A stretch of 64,000 nt of DNA from Alphaproteobacteria bacterium (GCA_017983635.1 JAGOBA010000010.1:1-64000), one strand, 5' to 3'; shown: positions 9,181-18,011, counted from the first letter of the stretch. Translations and numbers: made by a program. The notes: generated by a model not told the origin, from the sequence alone.

Positions 9181-10185
9181 ATGCGTCTCTACGTCCAAAC
9201 CGGCTACGGCCCGACGGCCAAGAACATTGCCCTTGTCGAGCAGCCGGAACCGAAACCGGGCCCCACCGACATCGTCGTCGCGCTTCACGCGGCAAGCCTA
9301 AACCCCATCGACTACAAGATCGTCCACGGCCTCATGCGCCGCGTCCGTGCGTTGAAGTTTCCGTGCCCGATGGGATTCGACGGCAGCGGCATCGTCACCG
9401 CCGTTGGCAAGAACGTGAAAAAGTACAAGCCCGGCGACGCCGTCTTCTTCCGCGCCCCAATCGACCGCCGCGGAAGTTTCGCGGAGAGCCTCGCGATCGA
9501 CGAGCGCTATGTTGCCGCGAAACCGTCCGCGCTCTCGCACGGCGACGCGGCGTCGCTGCCGCTCGTGGGCCTCACGACGGTGCAAGGCGTGACCGATCGC
9601 GCGAAAGCAAAAGCCGGTCAATCGATCTTGATTCACGCCGGTTCCGGCGGCGTGGGTACGTTTGCCGTGCAATACGCAAAGGCAATCGGTCTCACGGTGA
9701 CCTCAACCACCAGCTCGAAGAACGTCGAACTCGTCCGCGCCCTCGGCGCCGACGTCGTCGTGCCGTACGACAAAGAGGACTACCGAAAGCGCCCCGACCG
9801 CTACGACGTCGTCTTCGACATGCTGGGCGGCGACACGCTGATGGACGCGTTCAAAGTCGTCAAACGCGGCGGCAGCGTGATCTCGATCTCAGGTCCGCCA
9901 ACCGCCGACATCGCCCGCCAAGTCAACGCCGGCCCGATCGTCCGCCTCGCCATGGCCTTCATGCGCCGCAAAGTCATCAGCGCCGCGAGAGCCGCGGGCG
10001 TCAGCTACTTCGGCTACCTCACCGAATCGAGCGGCCCTGGGCTCGAACAAATCGCCGCCCTCACCACCGCCGGCAAACTCAAAGCCGTCATCGACAAGAC
10101 CTTCCCCTTCACCGACCTGGCGGGTGCGTTCGCCCACCTCGAAACGGGCAGGGCGAGAGGCAAGGTGAACTTGCAGGTGAGGTAG
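9181..10185 (+). CDS. NADPH:quinone reductase-like medium-chain oxidoreductase
   Basis: A 334-residue zinc-free MDR enzyme of the quinone oxidoreductase / reticulon-4-interacting-protein-like group. The N-terminal GroES-like fold includes LNPIDYKIVHG and PMGFDGSGIV. The Rossmann domain carries HAGSGGVGTFAVQYAK near residue 154, then TTSSKNVELVRALGADVV and DVVFDMLGG. The likely role is NAD(P)H-dependent reduction of a quinone or enone. A GGAG ribosome site ends about 6 bases before the ATG. The palindrome just upstream suggests co-regulation with the divergent DUF1579-like gene. Confidence 0.82.
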   Translation: MRLYVQTGYGPTAKNIALVEQPEPKPGPTDIVVALHAASLNPIDYKIVHGLMRRVRALKFPCPMGFDGSGIVTAVGKNVKKYKPGDAVFFRAPIDRRGSFAESLAIDERYVAAKPSALSHGDAASLPLVGLTTVQGVTDRAKAKAGQSILIHAGSGGVGTFAVQYAKAIGLTVTSTTSSKNVELVRALGADVVVPYDKEDYRKRPDRYDVVFDMLGGDTLMDAFKVVKRGGSVISISGPPTADIARQVNAGPIVRLAMAFMRRKVISAARAAGVSYFGYLTESSGPGLEQIAALTTAGKLKAVIDKTFPFTDLAGAFAHLETGRARGKVNLQVR

Positions 10186-10228
10186 CGGCGGCTCAAATTC
10201 AGCCACAATTGTCGCTCAACGTCTCGGT

Positions 10229-10443
10229 ATGATCGAGATTTCGAGACAAGACGAAGACATTGCCACTCAGGTCGTGGATGCAGCATTTCACGTCCGTTCG
10301 GAGTTGGGGCGGTGTTGGAGTTGCCACCTGTCTTCCAAGCGCAACTGCTGACCTACTTGCGTCTGTCGGGTTGCCGAATCGGATTCTTGATGAACTTCAA
10401 TGAGCGCTCGTTCAAGTCCGGCCTTCGCCGGTTTGTGGTCTGA
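10229..10443 (+). pseudogene. GxxExxY-family gene, internally deleted and frameshifted
   Basis: The first part from ATG 10229 reads DEDIATQVVDAAFHVRSELG, like the start of GxxExxY proteins. The same strand in another frame then reads VFQAQLLTYLRLSGCRIGF, LMNFNERSFKSGLRRFV and a stop at 10441, which is the conserved C-terminus of that family. The middle of the protein, including the GxxExxY signature itself, is missing and the two pieces are out of frame. This is a relic of a roughly 125-residue gene. A dispersed repeat begins at its stop codon. Confidence 0.72.
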
Positions 10444-10612
10444 AAGCAATGAACCACGAACGGCACGAAAGACACGAAGCGCTCCAGCAACTCGCCCGCG
10501 TCAGTTCGGTCGAACGTCAAGCTCGCGCTGCGCGCCAAAACGAGACCGGCGCGGCTTTCTCGACTCGAACGAACGCTTAGTGTTTTTCGTGCTGTTCGTG
10601 TTTCAACTTTTC
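10442..10612. repeat. Dispersed inverted-repeat element, copy 3 (CACGAA arms)
   Basis: Arms beginning TGAACCACGAACGGCACGAA match at 28 of 32 positions after reverse complementation and extend outwards less perfectly to a GAAA end on each side. The core is CGCGCTGCGCGCC at 10524-10536, 11 of 13 matches to GGCGCGAAGCGCC on the reverse strand. The element starts at the stop of the decayed GxxExxY gene and ends exactly at the stop codon of the minus-strand flavoprotein gene, so it spans the whole gap between two 3' ends. Confidence 0.8.
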
Positions 10613-12269
10613 ACCCCACCAACTTCCCCGGGTTCATCACCCCCGCTGGATCGAGTTCCCGCTTCACCGCTTTGAGCACCCCGATACCGACCGCGCCCTT
10701 CTCCGCTTCGAGCCACGGCACGTGGTCTTCGCCGACGCCGTGGTGGTGGGTGATGGTGCCGCCGGCGCGCACGATCGCATCCGACGCGGCGCCTTTGATC
10801 GCGCGCCATTGCCCGACGTCGTTGCTCAGATCGCGCGGCCAAACGTAGGTGAAGTAGAGGCTCGCGCCGTCGTGGTAGGCGTGGCTGATGTGGGCAAGCA
10901 CGATGCCGTGCGCGCCTTTCGTCGGTGCCTTCGCACGCATCGTCTCGTCGAGCGCGCCGCGCACGGCGGCGTACAGCTTGTCGAGGTTCGACCACGTGGT
11001 TGCGGTCTCGAGCGTATCGACGCCGAGGCCCCGGTCCATCATCGGGTCGCGCGAATAGGGTCCGTGAAAGCGCCCCTGATACCAGCGGTTCGCGGGCCCC
11101 CGCCCGGCGGACAGGCCCCCGCACGCGCGCACGATCCGGCGCGCCGCCGCGACGCCATAGTCGACGCGGTCTTGGTCGCCCTCGAATCCCAAGATCATCG
11201 CGCAGGGCTTGCTCCCCATGCCGCGCGCCGCGAGATAGCGCGCCTGCAGCTTGTCTTTGAACGTTGGCGCGGCGCCGGCCTTGCCGAACGCTTGAAAGAA
11301 GTAAGTCTCGTCGGCATCCGAAAGCCGCATCGTCGCCGTCGGCAATTCCGCCTGCACCATCTGCCGGATCGCGCGCGCGCCGCTGGCGAAGTCCGGAAAC
11401 AACACCGCCGAATAGTCGCTTGCCTCGGGGACAGGATGAATGCGCACGGTCGCTTCCGTGATCACGCCAAGCGCGCCTTCGGACCCAACGATCAGCGCCC
11501 GCAAATCCGGCCCGGCAGCCGAGGCGGGCAGGGCCGGCAAGCGCCACAGCCCCTTCGCGGTCGCTACCTCCGCGCCCGCAAACCAATCGCCCGCGCGTCC
11601 ATAGGCATTCGATTGCTGCCCGGCGCCGGACGCTGCGATCCACCCGCCCAAGGTCGAGAACTCGAACGACTGCGGATGATGCCCGTGCTTGAAGCCTTGC
11701 GCCGTTAGCGCCGCCTCGAAATCGACGCCATAGATCCCGGCCTCCGCCGTCGCCGTCAGCGAAACCTTGTCGACGGAAATGAACTTGCTCATCGCGGTCA
11801 GATCGAGCGCAATCACAGCGTCGAACCCGCCGGCCGACCCGGTCAGGCCGCCGACCACACTCGACCCGCCCGCAAACGGCACGACGGCCACGCGCTCCGC
11901 CGCCGCCCACGCGAGCACACGAACGACCTCATCGCGAGATTTCGGATAGACCACCGCATCCGGCGCGTCCGACAAATCGCCCGCGCGCAGTTTCAACAAA
12001 TCGAAGTAGCTCTTGCCCCGCGTGTGGGCCGCGCGCTCAAAGGCATCGTCGCGCACTTCAGCGATGGCCGCTAATGCAGCCCGCTTCGCCGCCAGCCGCG
12101 GCGCGCGCAACGAACACTCTTCCAGCTTCTTCGCCGGCGTCAGCGGCAACGGCCCAGTGCCCAGTGCCTCCGCCATCCACCCCCAAGCCGCATCGCGCCC
12201 TTCCAGCGGATTGTGAGCCTTCACCCACCCCCACCCATTCCAACGCGTATCCTTGCGATCAATCGGCAT
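10611..12269 (-). CDS. Alkyldihydroxyacetonephosphate synthase-like FAD oxidoreductase
   Basis: A 552-residue VAO/PCMH-type flavoprotein. The FAD-binding PP loop reads VPFAGGSSVVGG, followed by STLGGWIAASGAGQQSNAYG, a signature close to AGPS, the enzyme that swaps the acyl chain of acyl-DHAP for a fatty alcohol. The C-terminal triple histidine THHHGVGEDH, required in AGPS, is present, as is an aromatic-rich YFTYVWPRD block. ATG 12269 is preferred to the TTG at 12284: GGAG lies 9 bases upstream of it. It is the last gene of a minus-strand set, 60 bp after a lipid-kinase-like gene and glpD. That context suggests glycerolipid, perhaps ether-lipid, synthesis. A glycolate/D-lactate oxidase role is the main alternative. 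Confidence 0.78.
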   Translation of the reverse strand: MPIDRKDTRWNGWGWVKAHNPLEGRDAAWGWMAEALGTGPLPLTPAKKLEECSLRAPRLAAKRAALAAIAEVRDDAFERAAHTRGKSYFDLLKLRAGDLSDAPDAVVYPKSRDEVVRVLAWAAAERVAVVPFAGGSSVVGGLTGSAGGFDAVIALDLTAMSKFISVDKVSLTATAEAGIYGVDFEAALTAQGFKHGHHPQSFEFSTLGGWIAASGAGQQSNAYGRAGDWFAGAEVATAKGLWRLPALPASAAGPDLRALIVGSEGALGVITEATVRIHPVPEASDYSAVLFPDFASGARAIRQMVQAELPTATMRLSDADETYFFQAFGKAGAAPTFKDKLQARYLAARGMGSKPCAMILGFEGDQDRVDYGVAAARRIVRACGGLSAGRGPANRWYQGRFHGPYSRDPMMDRGLGVDTLETATTWSNLDKLYAAVRGALDETMRAKAPTKGAHGIVLAHISHAYHDGASLYFTYVWPRDLSNDVGQWRAIKGAASDAIVRAGGTITHHHGVGEDHVPWLEAEKGAVGIGVLKAVKRELDPAGVMNPGKLVG

Positions 12270-12329
12270 CAGGAAATGCTCCAAATCATTCCAATTCCGT
12301 CATGGTCCGCGCAGGCGTAGGGCGTTGCG

Positions 12330-13268
12330 TCACGCCCGAAACTTCAACGCCTTGGGCAGAACTTCGAACATCGCGGGCAGCTGCCCCGGTAGTTCGCCGT
12401 CCGCTTCGATCAACACCGGCGCGCCGGCGGTCGCCTCGACCGGCGTCGCGATCACGGTCTTCGCGCGAAAGATCTTCACGTTCGGATTGTTCACATGCGC
12501 GCCGGTCTTGATGTCGCCCAGCGACTTCATCACGTCGCGCAACCGCCCGTCGCCCATCAAGATCACGTCAAGCAACCCATCGTCCGGCGAGGCATCGGGC
12601 GCGACGCGCATGCCGCCGCCGAAGAACTGACCGTTGCACACCGCGCAGGTCGACACCGAAACGACGTCGTCGAACACATTGTCGATCTTCAGCCGCACCG
12701 GTTTGGCCTTGTAGCGCATGAGGCTAACCAGGCTCCCCCATGTGTAGGCGAATTGTCCCATGAACCGCTTCGTCAACGTCGAGCGATTCACGCGATCAAC
12801 CACGTCGCCGCTCATCCCGAAGCTCGCGATGTTCGCAAAGTGCCGCGTACCTGTCTTCCCGTCGGCGCTGACAAAGCTGAACCGCCCGACATCGATCCGC
12901 CGGATCCGTCCCTCGGCGATGCGCTCCAGCGAGGCATCGAACCCCGCATCGATATCGAACGTCTTTCGGAAGTCGCCGCCGGTGCCCAGATTCAGCAGCG
13001 CGAATTCCGCCTCCGGATTGATCGCCTGCCCGTTCTGGAAAAAGCCGTTCACGACCTCGTTGATCGTCCCGTCGCCGCCGACCGCGACCACGCGCTCATA
13101 GCCGTCCCGCAACGCATGCGAGGTCAGCCGCGCCGCATCCATCGGCGCATTGGTGAGCGCCACCGTAATCGGCCCGGTCACCTCGGCAAGGCGCGTTGCA
13201 ATCGATTGCGCGTCGCGCCCCGTTTTGCCGCCGCCCGAGCGCGGATTGATGATCGCGAGCGTCTTCAT
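12330..13268 (-). CDS. Diacylglycerol kinase-family (YegS/DgkB-like) lipid kinase
   Basis: A 312-residue DAGK catalytic-domain protein. The N-terminal NPRSGGGKTG loop and the GGDGTINEVVNG nucleotide motif near residue 64 are intact, and the C-terminal beta-sandwich includes the GGGM and DDGLLDV blocks of this family. It probably phosphorylates a glycerolipid or sphingoid alcohol with ATP at the membrane. The ATG at 13268 overlaps the glpD stop codon (ATGA), which implies translational coupling, so upstream in-frame starts are rejected. It sits between glpD and the AGPS-like gene. Confidence 0.82.
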   Translation of the reverse strand: MKTLAIINPRSGGGKTGRDAQSIATRLAEVTGPITVALTNAPMDAARLTSHALRDGYERVVAVGGDGTINEVVNGFFQNGQAINPEAEFALLNLGTGGDFRKTFDIDAGFDASLERIAEGRIRRIDVGRFSFVSADGKTGTRHFANIASFGMSGDVVDRVNRSTLTKRFMGQFAYTWGSLVSLMRYKAKPVRLKIDNVFDDVVSVSTCAVCNGQFFGGGMRVAPDASPDDGLLDVILMGDGRLRDVMKSLGDIKTGAHVNNPNVKIFRAKTVIATPVEATAGAPVLIEADGELPGQLPAMFEVLPKALKFRA

Positions 13269-14875
13269 ACGTGGGCCAACGCATCGTAGCGCCACGCGAC
13301 GGACGCCATTTGGCGGCGCCGCTCCTGGTCGCTCCAACCGAGCATGCCGCCCATCAGCGCCGCCACACCTTCCACCGCGCGCGGCTCCAAGGGACCAAGT
13401 GTGCCAAGTCCCGTGCGCCGAAACAGAACGTCGTCCAACGTCATCGCCATTTCGGATCGTACGGCGAATGCGACTTGCGCGGCAATATCCGGCAGCCGCT
13501 GCGACACCACGCGCAGCAACCCCGGATCGCTCTTGCCCAGCGCCAAGAGCTCACCCGCCCGCGCGCCATAGTTCCGAGCCAGGTTGGCCGCGATCGACGC
13601 CGCCGGGGCCTCCGGCGTCAAACGCTCGACAAAAGCCTTGAACCGCCCCGTGGCACCCGGCAACGGTGCCTCGCCGGTCTCGCAGGCCTTCGCGTTGCCA
13701 AGCTTACGCGCGATCATGTCGACGCACTTCTCCGCATTGTCGCGCGACGTCGTCCACTTGCCGCCGATCGCGGAGATCAAGTTCGACGGCCCGCCTTCCG
13801 CACTGTGATCGACGAGCTCCGCACGCCGGCTCGCATTGTAACTGTCCTTCGATCCATCATCGACGAGCGGCCGCAAGCCCGCATAGGCATAGAGCACACT
13901 CTCGTGGGTCAGCTTCAACGCCGGCAACGCGCTGTTTACATAGGCCAGATAGTCCGTCACTTCGTCAGCCGTCACCTTCAGCGCGTCCGGCTTCTCGCTA
14001 TAGACGCTGTCGGTCGTGCCGATGATCGTGTGCTCACGCCACGGCAGCACGAAGATGTGCCCGCCCTTGTGACTGACCGCGAGCGCCCGCCCGTTGGTGA
14101 TCTTGGGCACCACGATGTGAATGCCCTTGGACCGCATCAGCTTGTGCGAGGCCTCGCCGCCCTCGATCAGCTCCAGCAACCGGTCCGCCCACGGCCCCGC
14201 CGCATTGACGAAGAGCCGCGCCTTAATCGTCGCGTCCTCGCCGCCGATCGCATCGCGCACGCGCACGGCGGTAACGCCGCCGTCCCCGCGCTCGAACGAA
14301 ACCGCCTCGGCATAGTTCGCAACCACCGCACCATGCGCCGCCGCGTCGAGCAAGCACTCAAGCCCCAACCGCTCCGGCGAATACATCTGGCAATCGTAGT
14401 ACAGCAGGGCGCCCGGCACGGCGCCAACCGCGGGCTCAAGCCGCTGCGCCTCCGCCCCCGAAATTGCGCGATGCCCCGCCATATGCTGATCCGGATCGTC
14501 CAGCCGGTTGCGGTCGAAAGCGAGCAGGTCGTAGACGGTCAAACCCGCCCCCACGAACCACTTCTCGGTCGTATTCTTCACCGGCAGGAGGAACTGCAGC
14601 GGATAGACCATGTGCGGCGCGATCTTCTCCCAAACGCGCCGCTCCTTCAGCGACTCGCGAATGAGCCCGAACTCGAACGTCTTCAGATAACGAAGCCCGC
14701 CATGCACCAGCTTCGAAGACCCCGAGCTCGTCCCGCAGGAAAAGTCCCGCTTCTCAATCAGCGCAACAGAGAGCCCCCGCCGAGCCGCGTCCCGCGCAAT
14801 GCAAGCACCGGTAATTCCGCCGCCGACAATGGCGACATCGAACGAGGCGTTAAGCGCGCGAAAATGACGTTGCAT
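13265..14875 (-). CDS. glpD: Aerobic glycerol-3-phosphate dehydrogenase
   Basis: A 536-residue FAD-dependent dehydrogenase that oxidises sn-glycerol-3-phosphate to DHAP and passes electrons to quinone at the inner membrane. The dinucleotide fold AIVGGGITGACIARDAA is near the N-terminus, followed by GTSSGSSKLVHGGLRYL, the classic GlpD signature. Length is typical. ATG 14875 is used; a TTG at 14902 would add nine residues, and neither has a good ribosome site. It heads an operon with the lipid kinase (4-bp overlap) and the AGPS-like protein. No glpK or glpF is adjacent, so it may supply DHAP for lipid synthesis rather than glycerol catabolism. Confidence 0.9.
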   Translation of the reverse strand: MQRHFRALNASFDVAIVGGGITGACIARDAARRGLSVALIEKRDFSCGTSSGSSKLVHGGLRYLKTFEFGLIRESLKERRVWEKIAPHMVYPLQFLLPVKNTTEKWFVGAGLTVYDLLAFDRNRLDDPDQHMAGHRAISGAEAQRLEPAVGAVPGALLYYDCQMYSPERLGLECLLDAAAHGAVVANYAEAVSFERGDGGVTAVRVRDAIGGEDATIKARLFVNAAGPWADRLLELIEGGEASHKLMRSKGIHIVVPKITNGRALAVSHKGGHIFVLPWREHTIIGTTDSVYSEKPDALKVTADEVTDYLAYVNSALPALKLTHESVLYAYAGLRPLVDDGSKDSYNASRRAELVDHSAEGGPSNLISAIGGKWTTSRDNAEKCVDMIARKLGNAKACETGEAPLPGATGRFKAFVERLTPEAPAASIAANLARNYGARAGELLALGKSDPGLLRVVSQRLPDIAAQVAFAVRSEMAMTLDDVLFRRTGLGTLGPLEPRAVEGVAALMGGMLGWSDQERRRQMASVAWRYDALAHV

Positions 14876-15005
14876 GGACCGAGGAAGTGCCGTGACCGAC
14901 AACCCTTATATGCAGCCCGCGCCGAAGTCACCCGCCTGCGTCTTTCCGCCCCCCATCGACCCTGTTAGTCTCTCACAACTGCCATTCACCATCCGGACGC
15001 CACCC

Positions 15006-15905
15006 ATGCCCCAAGTCAAAGCCAACGGCCTCTCCTTCGAGTACGAATCCTTCGGCAACGTCACCGACCCCGCGATCATGCTGATCATGGGTTTCTCGGC
15101 TCAGATGACGATGTGGCCGGTCGAGCTCTGCGAAAGCCTCGCCTCGCGCGGCTACCGCGTGATCCGTTTCGACAACCGCGACATTGGCTTCTCGCAGAAG
15201 CTCGAAACCGCGCCGCCGGTGAACGTGATGGAAGCGTTCATGAAGTCGGCCTCGGGTCAGCCGATCGAAGCGCCGTACAAGCTGAACGACATGACCGCCG
15301 ACGCCGCAGGTATTCTCGACGCGCTCGGCATCGCCAAGGCCCACATCGTCGGCGCCTCGATGGGCGGCATGATCGCGCAGCTCGTGGCACTCAATCATCC
15401 GGAAAAGACGAAAAGCCTGACCTCGATCATGTCATCGACCGGTCGCCCAGGCCTGCCGCCCGCGAAGCCGGAAGCGATGGCCGTCTTGACCGAAGCGCCG
15501 CCCGCCGACCGCGAAGGCCGCATCGCCGCCGCCAAGCGCGTGTGGCGCATCATCGGCAGCCAACCCGTCTACGCGGCAGGCGACGACGAACTCCACGCGC
15601 AGGCGGTGCGCGAAGTCGACCGCACGCCTTACTACGCACCCGGCATCGCCCGCCAAATGGTCGCGATCTTGGCTTCGCCGCCGCGCCACGAGTTGCTGAA
15701 GGACGTGAAGGCCCCGGCCCTCGTCATCCACGGCGAAGCCGATCCGTTGGTCTCCGTCGAAGCCGGCAAAGACACCGCCGCCTCCATCCCCGGCGCCCGC
15801 CTCAAACTCATCCCCGGCATGGGCCACGACTTCACGTCGAAGCTCGTCCCCGTCTACCTCCGCGAAATCGCCGACTTCGTGGCGGAGGTGGATGCGCGGA
15901 AGTAA
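15006..15905 (+). CDS. Alpha/beta hydrolase, tandem copy 1
   Basis: A 299-residue alpha/beta hydrolase of the DhaA/aclacinomycin-methylesterase-like group. The nucleophile elbow GASMGG is near residue 119, the acid in HGEADPL and the histidine in GMGHD. A conserved early block VIRFDNRDIGFSQK is shared with the next gene, which has the same length. The pair arose by tandem duplication, now well diverged. ATG 15006 starts the domain; earlier in-frame starts overlap the glpD 5' end and add only low-complexity sequence. The substrate is unknown. Confidence 0.82.
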   Translation: MPQVKANGLSFEYESFGNVTDPAIMLIMGFSAQMTMWPVELCESLASRGYRVIRFDNRDIGFSQKLETAPPVNVMEAFMKSASGQPIEAPYKLNDMTADAAGILDALGIAKAHIVGASMGGMIAQLVALNHPEKTKSLTSIMSSTGRPGLPPAKPEAMAVLTEAPPADREGRIAAAKRVWRIIGSQPVYAAGDDELHAQAVREVDRTPYYAPGIARQMVAILASPPRHELLKDVKAPALVIHGEADPLVSVEAGKDTAASIPGARLKLIPGMGHDFTSKLVPVYLREIADFVAEVDARK

Positions 15906-16100
15906 TTTCACACGAAGACGCGAAGATCGCGAAGTAGTCCCACACGATGAAACGATGAAACGATGAACAGAGCGAACCAGCGCGCCGCAGGCGTGCGGGC
16001 CGACGACATGGCGCTTCGCGCCGAGGGCTCGCACCCGTCATCGTTTCATCGTGTGAGCAATTCTCCTTCGCGATCTTCGCGTCTTCGCGTGAGTCATTCT
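15906..16100. repeat. Nested dispersed inverted-repeat element, copy 4
   Basis: This element starts at the base after the stop codon of the first hydrolase. It has two nested arm pairs. The outer pair is built on CGAAGACGCGAAGATCGCG (22 bp identical on both sides). The inner pair CACACGATGAAACGATGA is 18 of 18 identical, and its left side continues with extra ATGAAACG units. The core GGCGCTTCGCGCC lies at 16010-16022, exactly GGCGCGAAGCGCC on the other strand. The inner arms resemble those of copy 2. The element separates the two tandem hydrolase genes. Confidence 0.88.
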
Positions 16101-16117
16101 TTTTTGAAACGAGCGAC

Positions 16118-17017
16118 ATGAAAACGATCAAAGCCAACGGCATCGACATCACCTACGAACTTTCAGGACCCGCTTCCGGAGCGCCGCTCGTCATCGTTCA
16201 GGGCTACACCTCGCAGATGACGTCCTGGCCCGACGAGTTCCACGAAGCGCTCGCGGCCGCCGGCCTCCACGTCATCCGTTTCGACAACCGCGATATCGGT
16301 CTTGGCCAGAAGTACACGGGCGTGATCCCCGACCTGCGCGCCGTTGCGGCCGCGATGAAGGACGGCACGAAGCCGCCCGTGCCTTACACGCTGAACGACA
16401 TGGCCGACGATGTCGCGGCGTTGCTCGACGCGCTGAACATCCAATCAGCCCACATCGCCGGCGCCTCGATGGGCGGCATGATCGCGCAGCTCGTCGCGAT
16501 CCGTCATCCGGGGAAAACCCGCAGCCTCATCTCGCTGATGTCGACGACCAGCGATCCGTCGCTCCCGCGCTCCGACCCCGCCGCGCAAGAAGCGCTGATG
16601 CAAAAGCCGCCCGGCGAAGACAGGGACAGCGTCGCCGATCACGCAACCAAGATGCGCCTCATCATCGGCAGCCCCGGCTTCCCCGAGGATCAGGCAAAGG
16701 TCCGTGCCCGCTTCGCCATGAACTACGACCGCAGCTACTACCCCGAAGGCGGTATCCGCCAATGGGCCGCGATCATGGCGACGCCCCCGCGTACCGAACA
16801 ACTGAAGAAAATCAACGCCCCGACGCTCGTTCTACACGGCGACGCGGACATCCTGATCAAACCCGAAGCCGGCCGCCACACAGCCGAATGCATCAAAGGC
16901 GCCGAACTGAAGATCGTCAAAGGCTGGGGCCACAACATGCCCATTGCCGCCGTGCCCGCCATTACCGCCCCAATGATCGACTTCATCCACCGCGTCGAAG
17001 CCGACCGCCACACCTAG
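16118..17017 (+). CDS. Alpha/beta hydrolase, tandem copy 2
   Basis: A 299-residue paralogue of the preceding hydrolase, with GASMGG near residue 119, HGDADILI and GWGHN as the nucleophile, acid and base regions. The VIRFDNRDIGLGQK block is retained. Divergence is highest around residues 60-85 and 170-215, the likely cap region, which suggests a different substrate. It ends 8 bp before the epimerase gene and the two are probably cotranscribed. Confidence 0.82.
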   Translation: MKTIKANGIDITYELSGPASGAPLVIVQGYTSQMTSWPDEFHEALAAAGLHVIRFDNRDIGLGQKYTGVIPDLRAVAAAMKDGTKPPVPYTLNDMADDVAALLDALNIQSAHIAGASMGGMIAQLVAIRHPGKTRSLISLMSTTSDPSLPRSDPAAQEALMQKPPGEDRDSVADHATKMRLIIGSPGFPEDQAKVRARFAMNYDRSYYPEGGIRQWAAIMATPPRTEQLKKINAPTLVLHGDADILIKPEAGRHTAECIKGAELKIVKGWGHNMPIAAVPAITAPMIDFIHRVEADRHT

Positions 17018-17025
17018 GATCTCCC

Positions 17026-18003
17026 ATGAACATCTTCCTCACCGGCGCCTCCGGCTTCGTCGGCGGTGCGTACGTCAAGGCGCACGGCAAAGCGCACACG
17101 ATCACCGCCATGTCGCGCAGCGAGAAAAGCGACGCCGTGATCCGCGCGCTCGGCGCCACGCCCGTGCGTTCCGCGCTCGGTGAGGTCAAGCCCGAACACC
17201 TGATGGGCATCGATGCCGTCATCCACTGCGCCGCGCACGTGGAGGAGTGGGGACCCTGGGCAGACTATTGGCGCATAAACGTCGAGGGCACGAAGCAACT
17301 TCTCGCCGTTGCCAAACAGGCTGGCGTTAAACGGTTCGTTCACATCGGCACCGAGGCCGCGCTCTTCCACGGCCAGCCGATGGTCAACGTCAACGAGACC
17401 TATCCGCTGTCGCTGAACTCGCCCTATCCCTATTCGCGTACCAAAGCGCACGCGGAGAAAGCCGTCCGCGAAGCGAGTGACGCGAAGGGTGGGTTCACGA
17501 CGATCGTGCTGCGCCCGCGTATGATCTGGGGCGAAGGCGACCAAACCATTCTGCCCGTGGTGAAAGAGATGGTCGCGAAGGGCGCCTTCGCCTGGATCGA
17601 CGGCGGCCGCGCGAAAACCTCGACGACGAATATCGCGAACCTCGTGCACGCCATGAATCTGGCGCTGACGAACGGATCGCCGGGCGAAGCCTACTTCATC
17701 CTCGACACCGAAAATCCCGTCGTTTTCCGAGACTTCATGACCAAGATGATGCAAGCGGGCGGCATCCCCGTGTCCACGCGCGCCGTGCCGGGGCTCCTCG
17801 TCCGCGCCATAGCGTACGCCGGCGAAACCACGTTCCGAACGCTCGGCCTCAAATCCAAACCGCCGCTCACAAGGTTCACCGCCAACATCATGAGCCGCGA
17901 CTGCATCTTGAGCGACGCCAAGGCCCGCCGCGACATGAACTACACCCCGCCCGTCACGATGGAAGCTGGGCTGAAGGCGCTCGCGGCTTCGCTCAAGCCG
18001 TAG
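17026..18003 (+). CDS. NAD-dependent epimerase/dehydratase (extended SDR, 3-beta-HSD-like)
   Basis: A 325-residue extended short-chain dehydrogenase. The TGASGFVGG nucleotide motif is at residues 6-14 and the YPYSRTKAHAEK segment near residue 130 holds the YxxxK catalytic pair. LRPRMIWGEGDQ and the C-terminal layout resemble the 3-beta-hydroxysteroid dehydrogenase / dihydroflavonol reductase branch, so the substrate may be a hydroxy-sterol-like or sugar-nucleotide compound. ATG 17026 begins 8 bp after the hydrolase stop. It converges with the CorC-like gene 8 bp away. Confidence 0.82.
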   Translation: MNIFLTGASGFVGGAYVKAHGKAHTITAMSRSEKSDAVIRALGATPVRSALGEVKPEHLMGIDAVIHCAAHVEEWGPWADYWRINVEGTKQLLAVAKQAGVKRFVHIGTEAALFHGQPMVNVNETYPLSLNSPYPYSRTKAHAEKAVREASDAKGGFTTIVLRPRMIWGEGDQTILPVVKEMVAKGAFAWIDGGRAKTSTTNIANLVHAMNLALTNGSPGEAYFILDTENPVVFRDFMTKMMQAGGIPVSTRAVPGLLVRAIAYAGETTFRTLGLKSKPPLTRFTANIMSRDCILSDAKARRDMNYTPPVTMEAGLKALAASLKP

Positions 18004-18011
18004 CCGATCTT

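Noticed and set aside
13271-14968. A 565-residue plus-strand open frame opposite glpD
   Set aside because: It is antisense to a clearly real gene, has arginine/proline-rich low-complexity translation and no domain. Long antisense frames are expected at this GC content.
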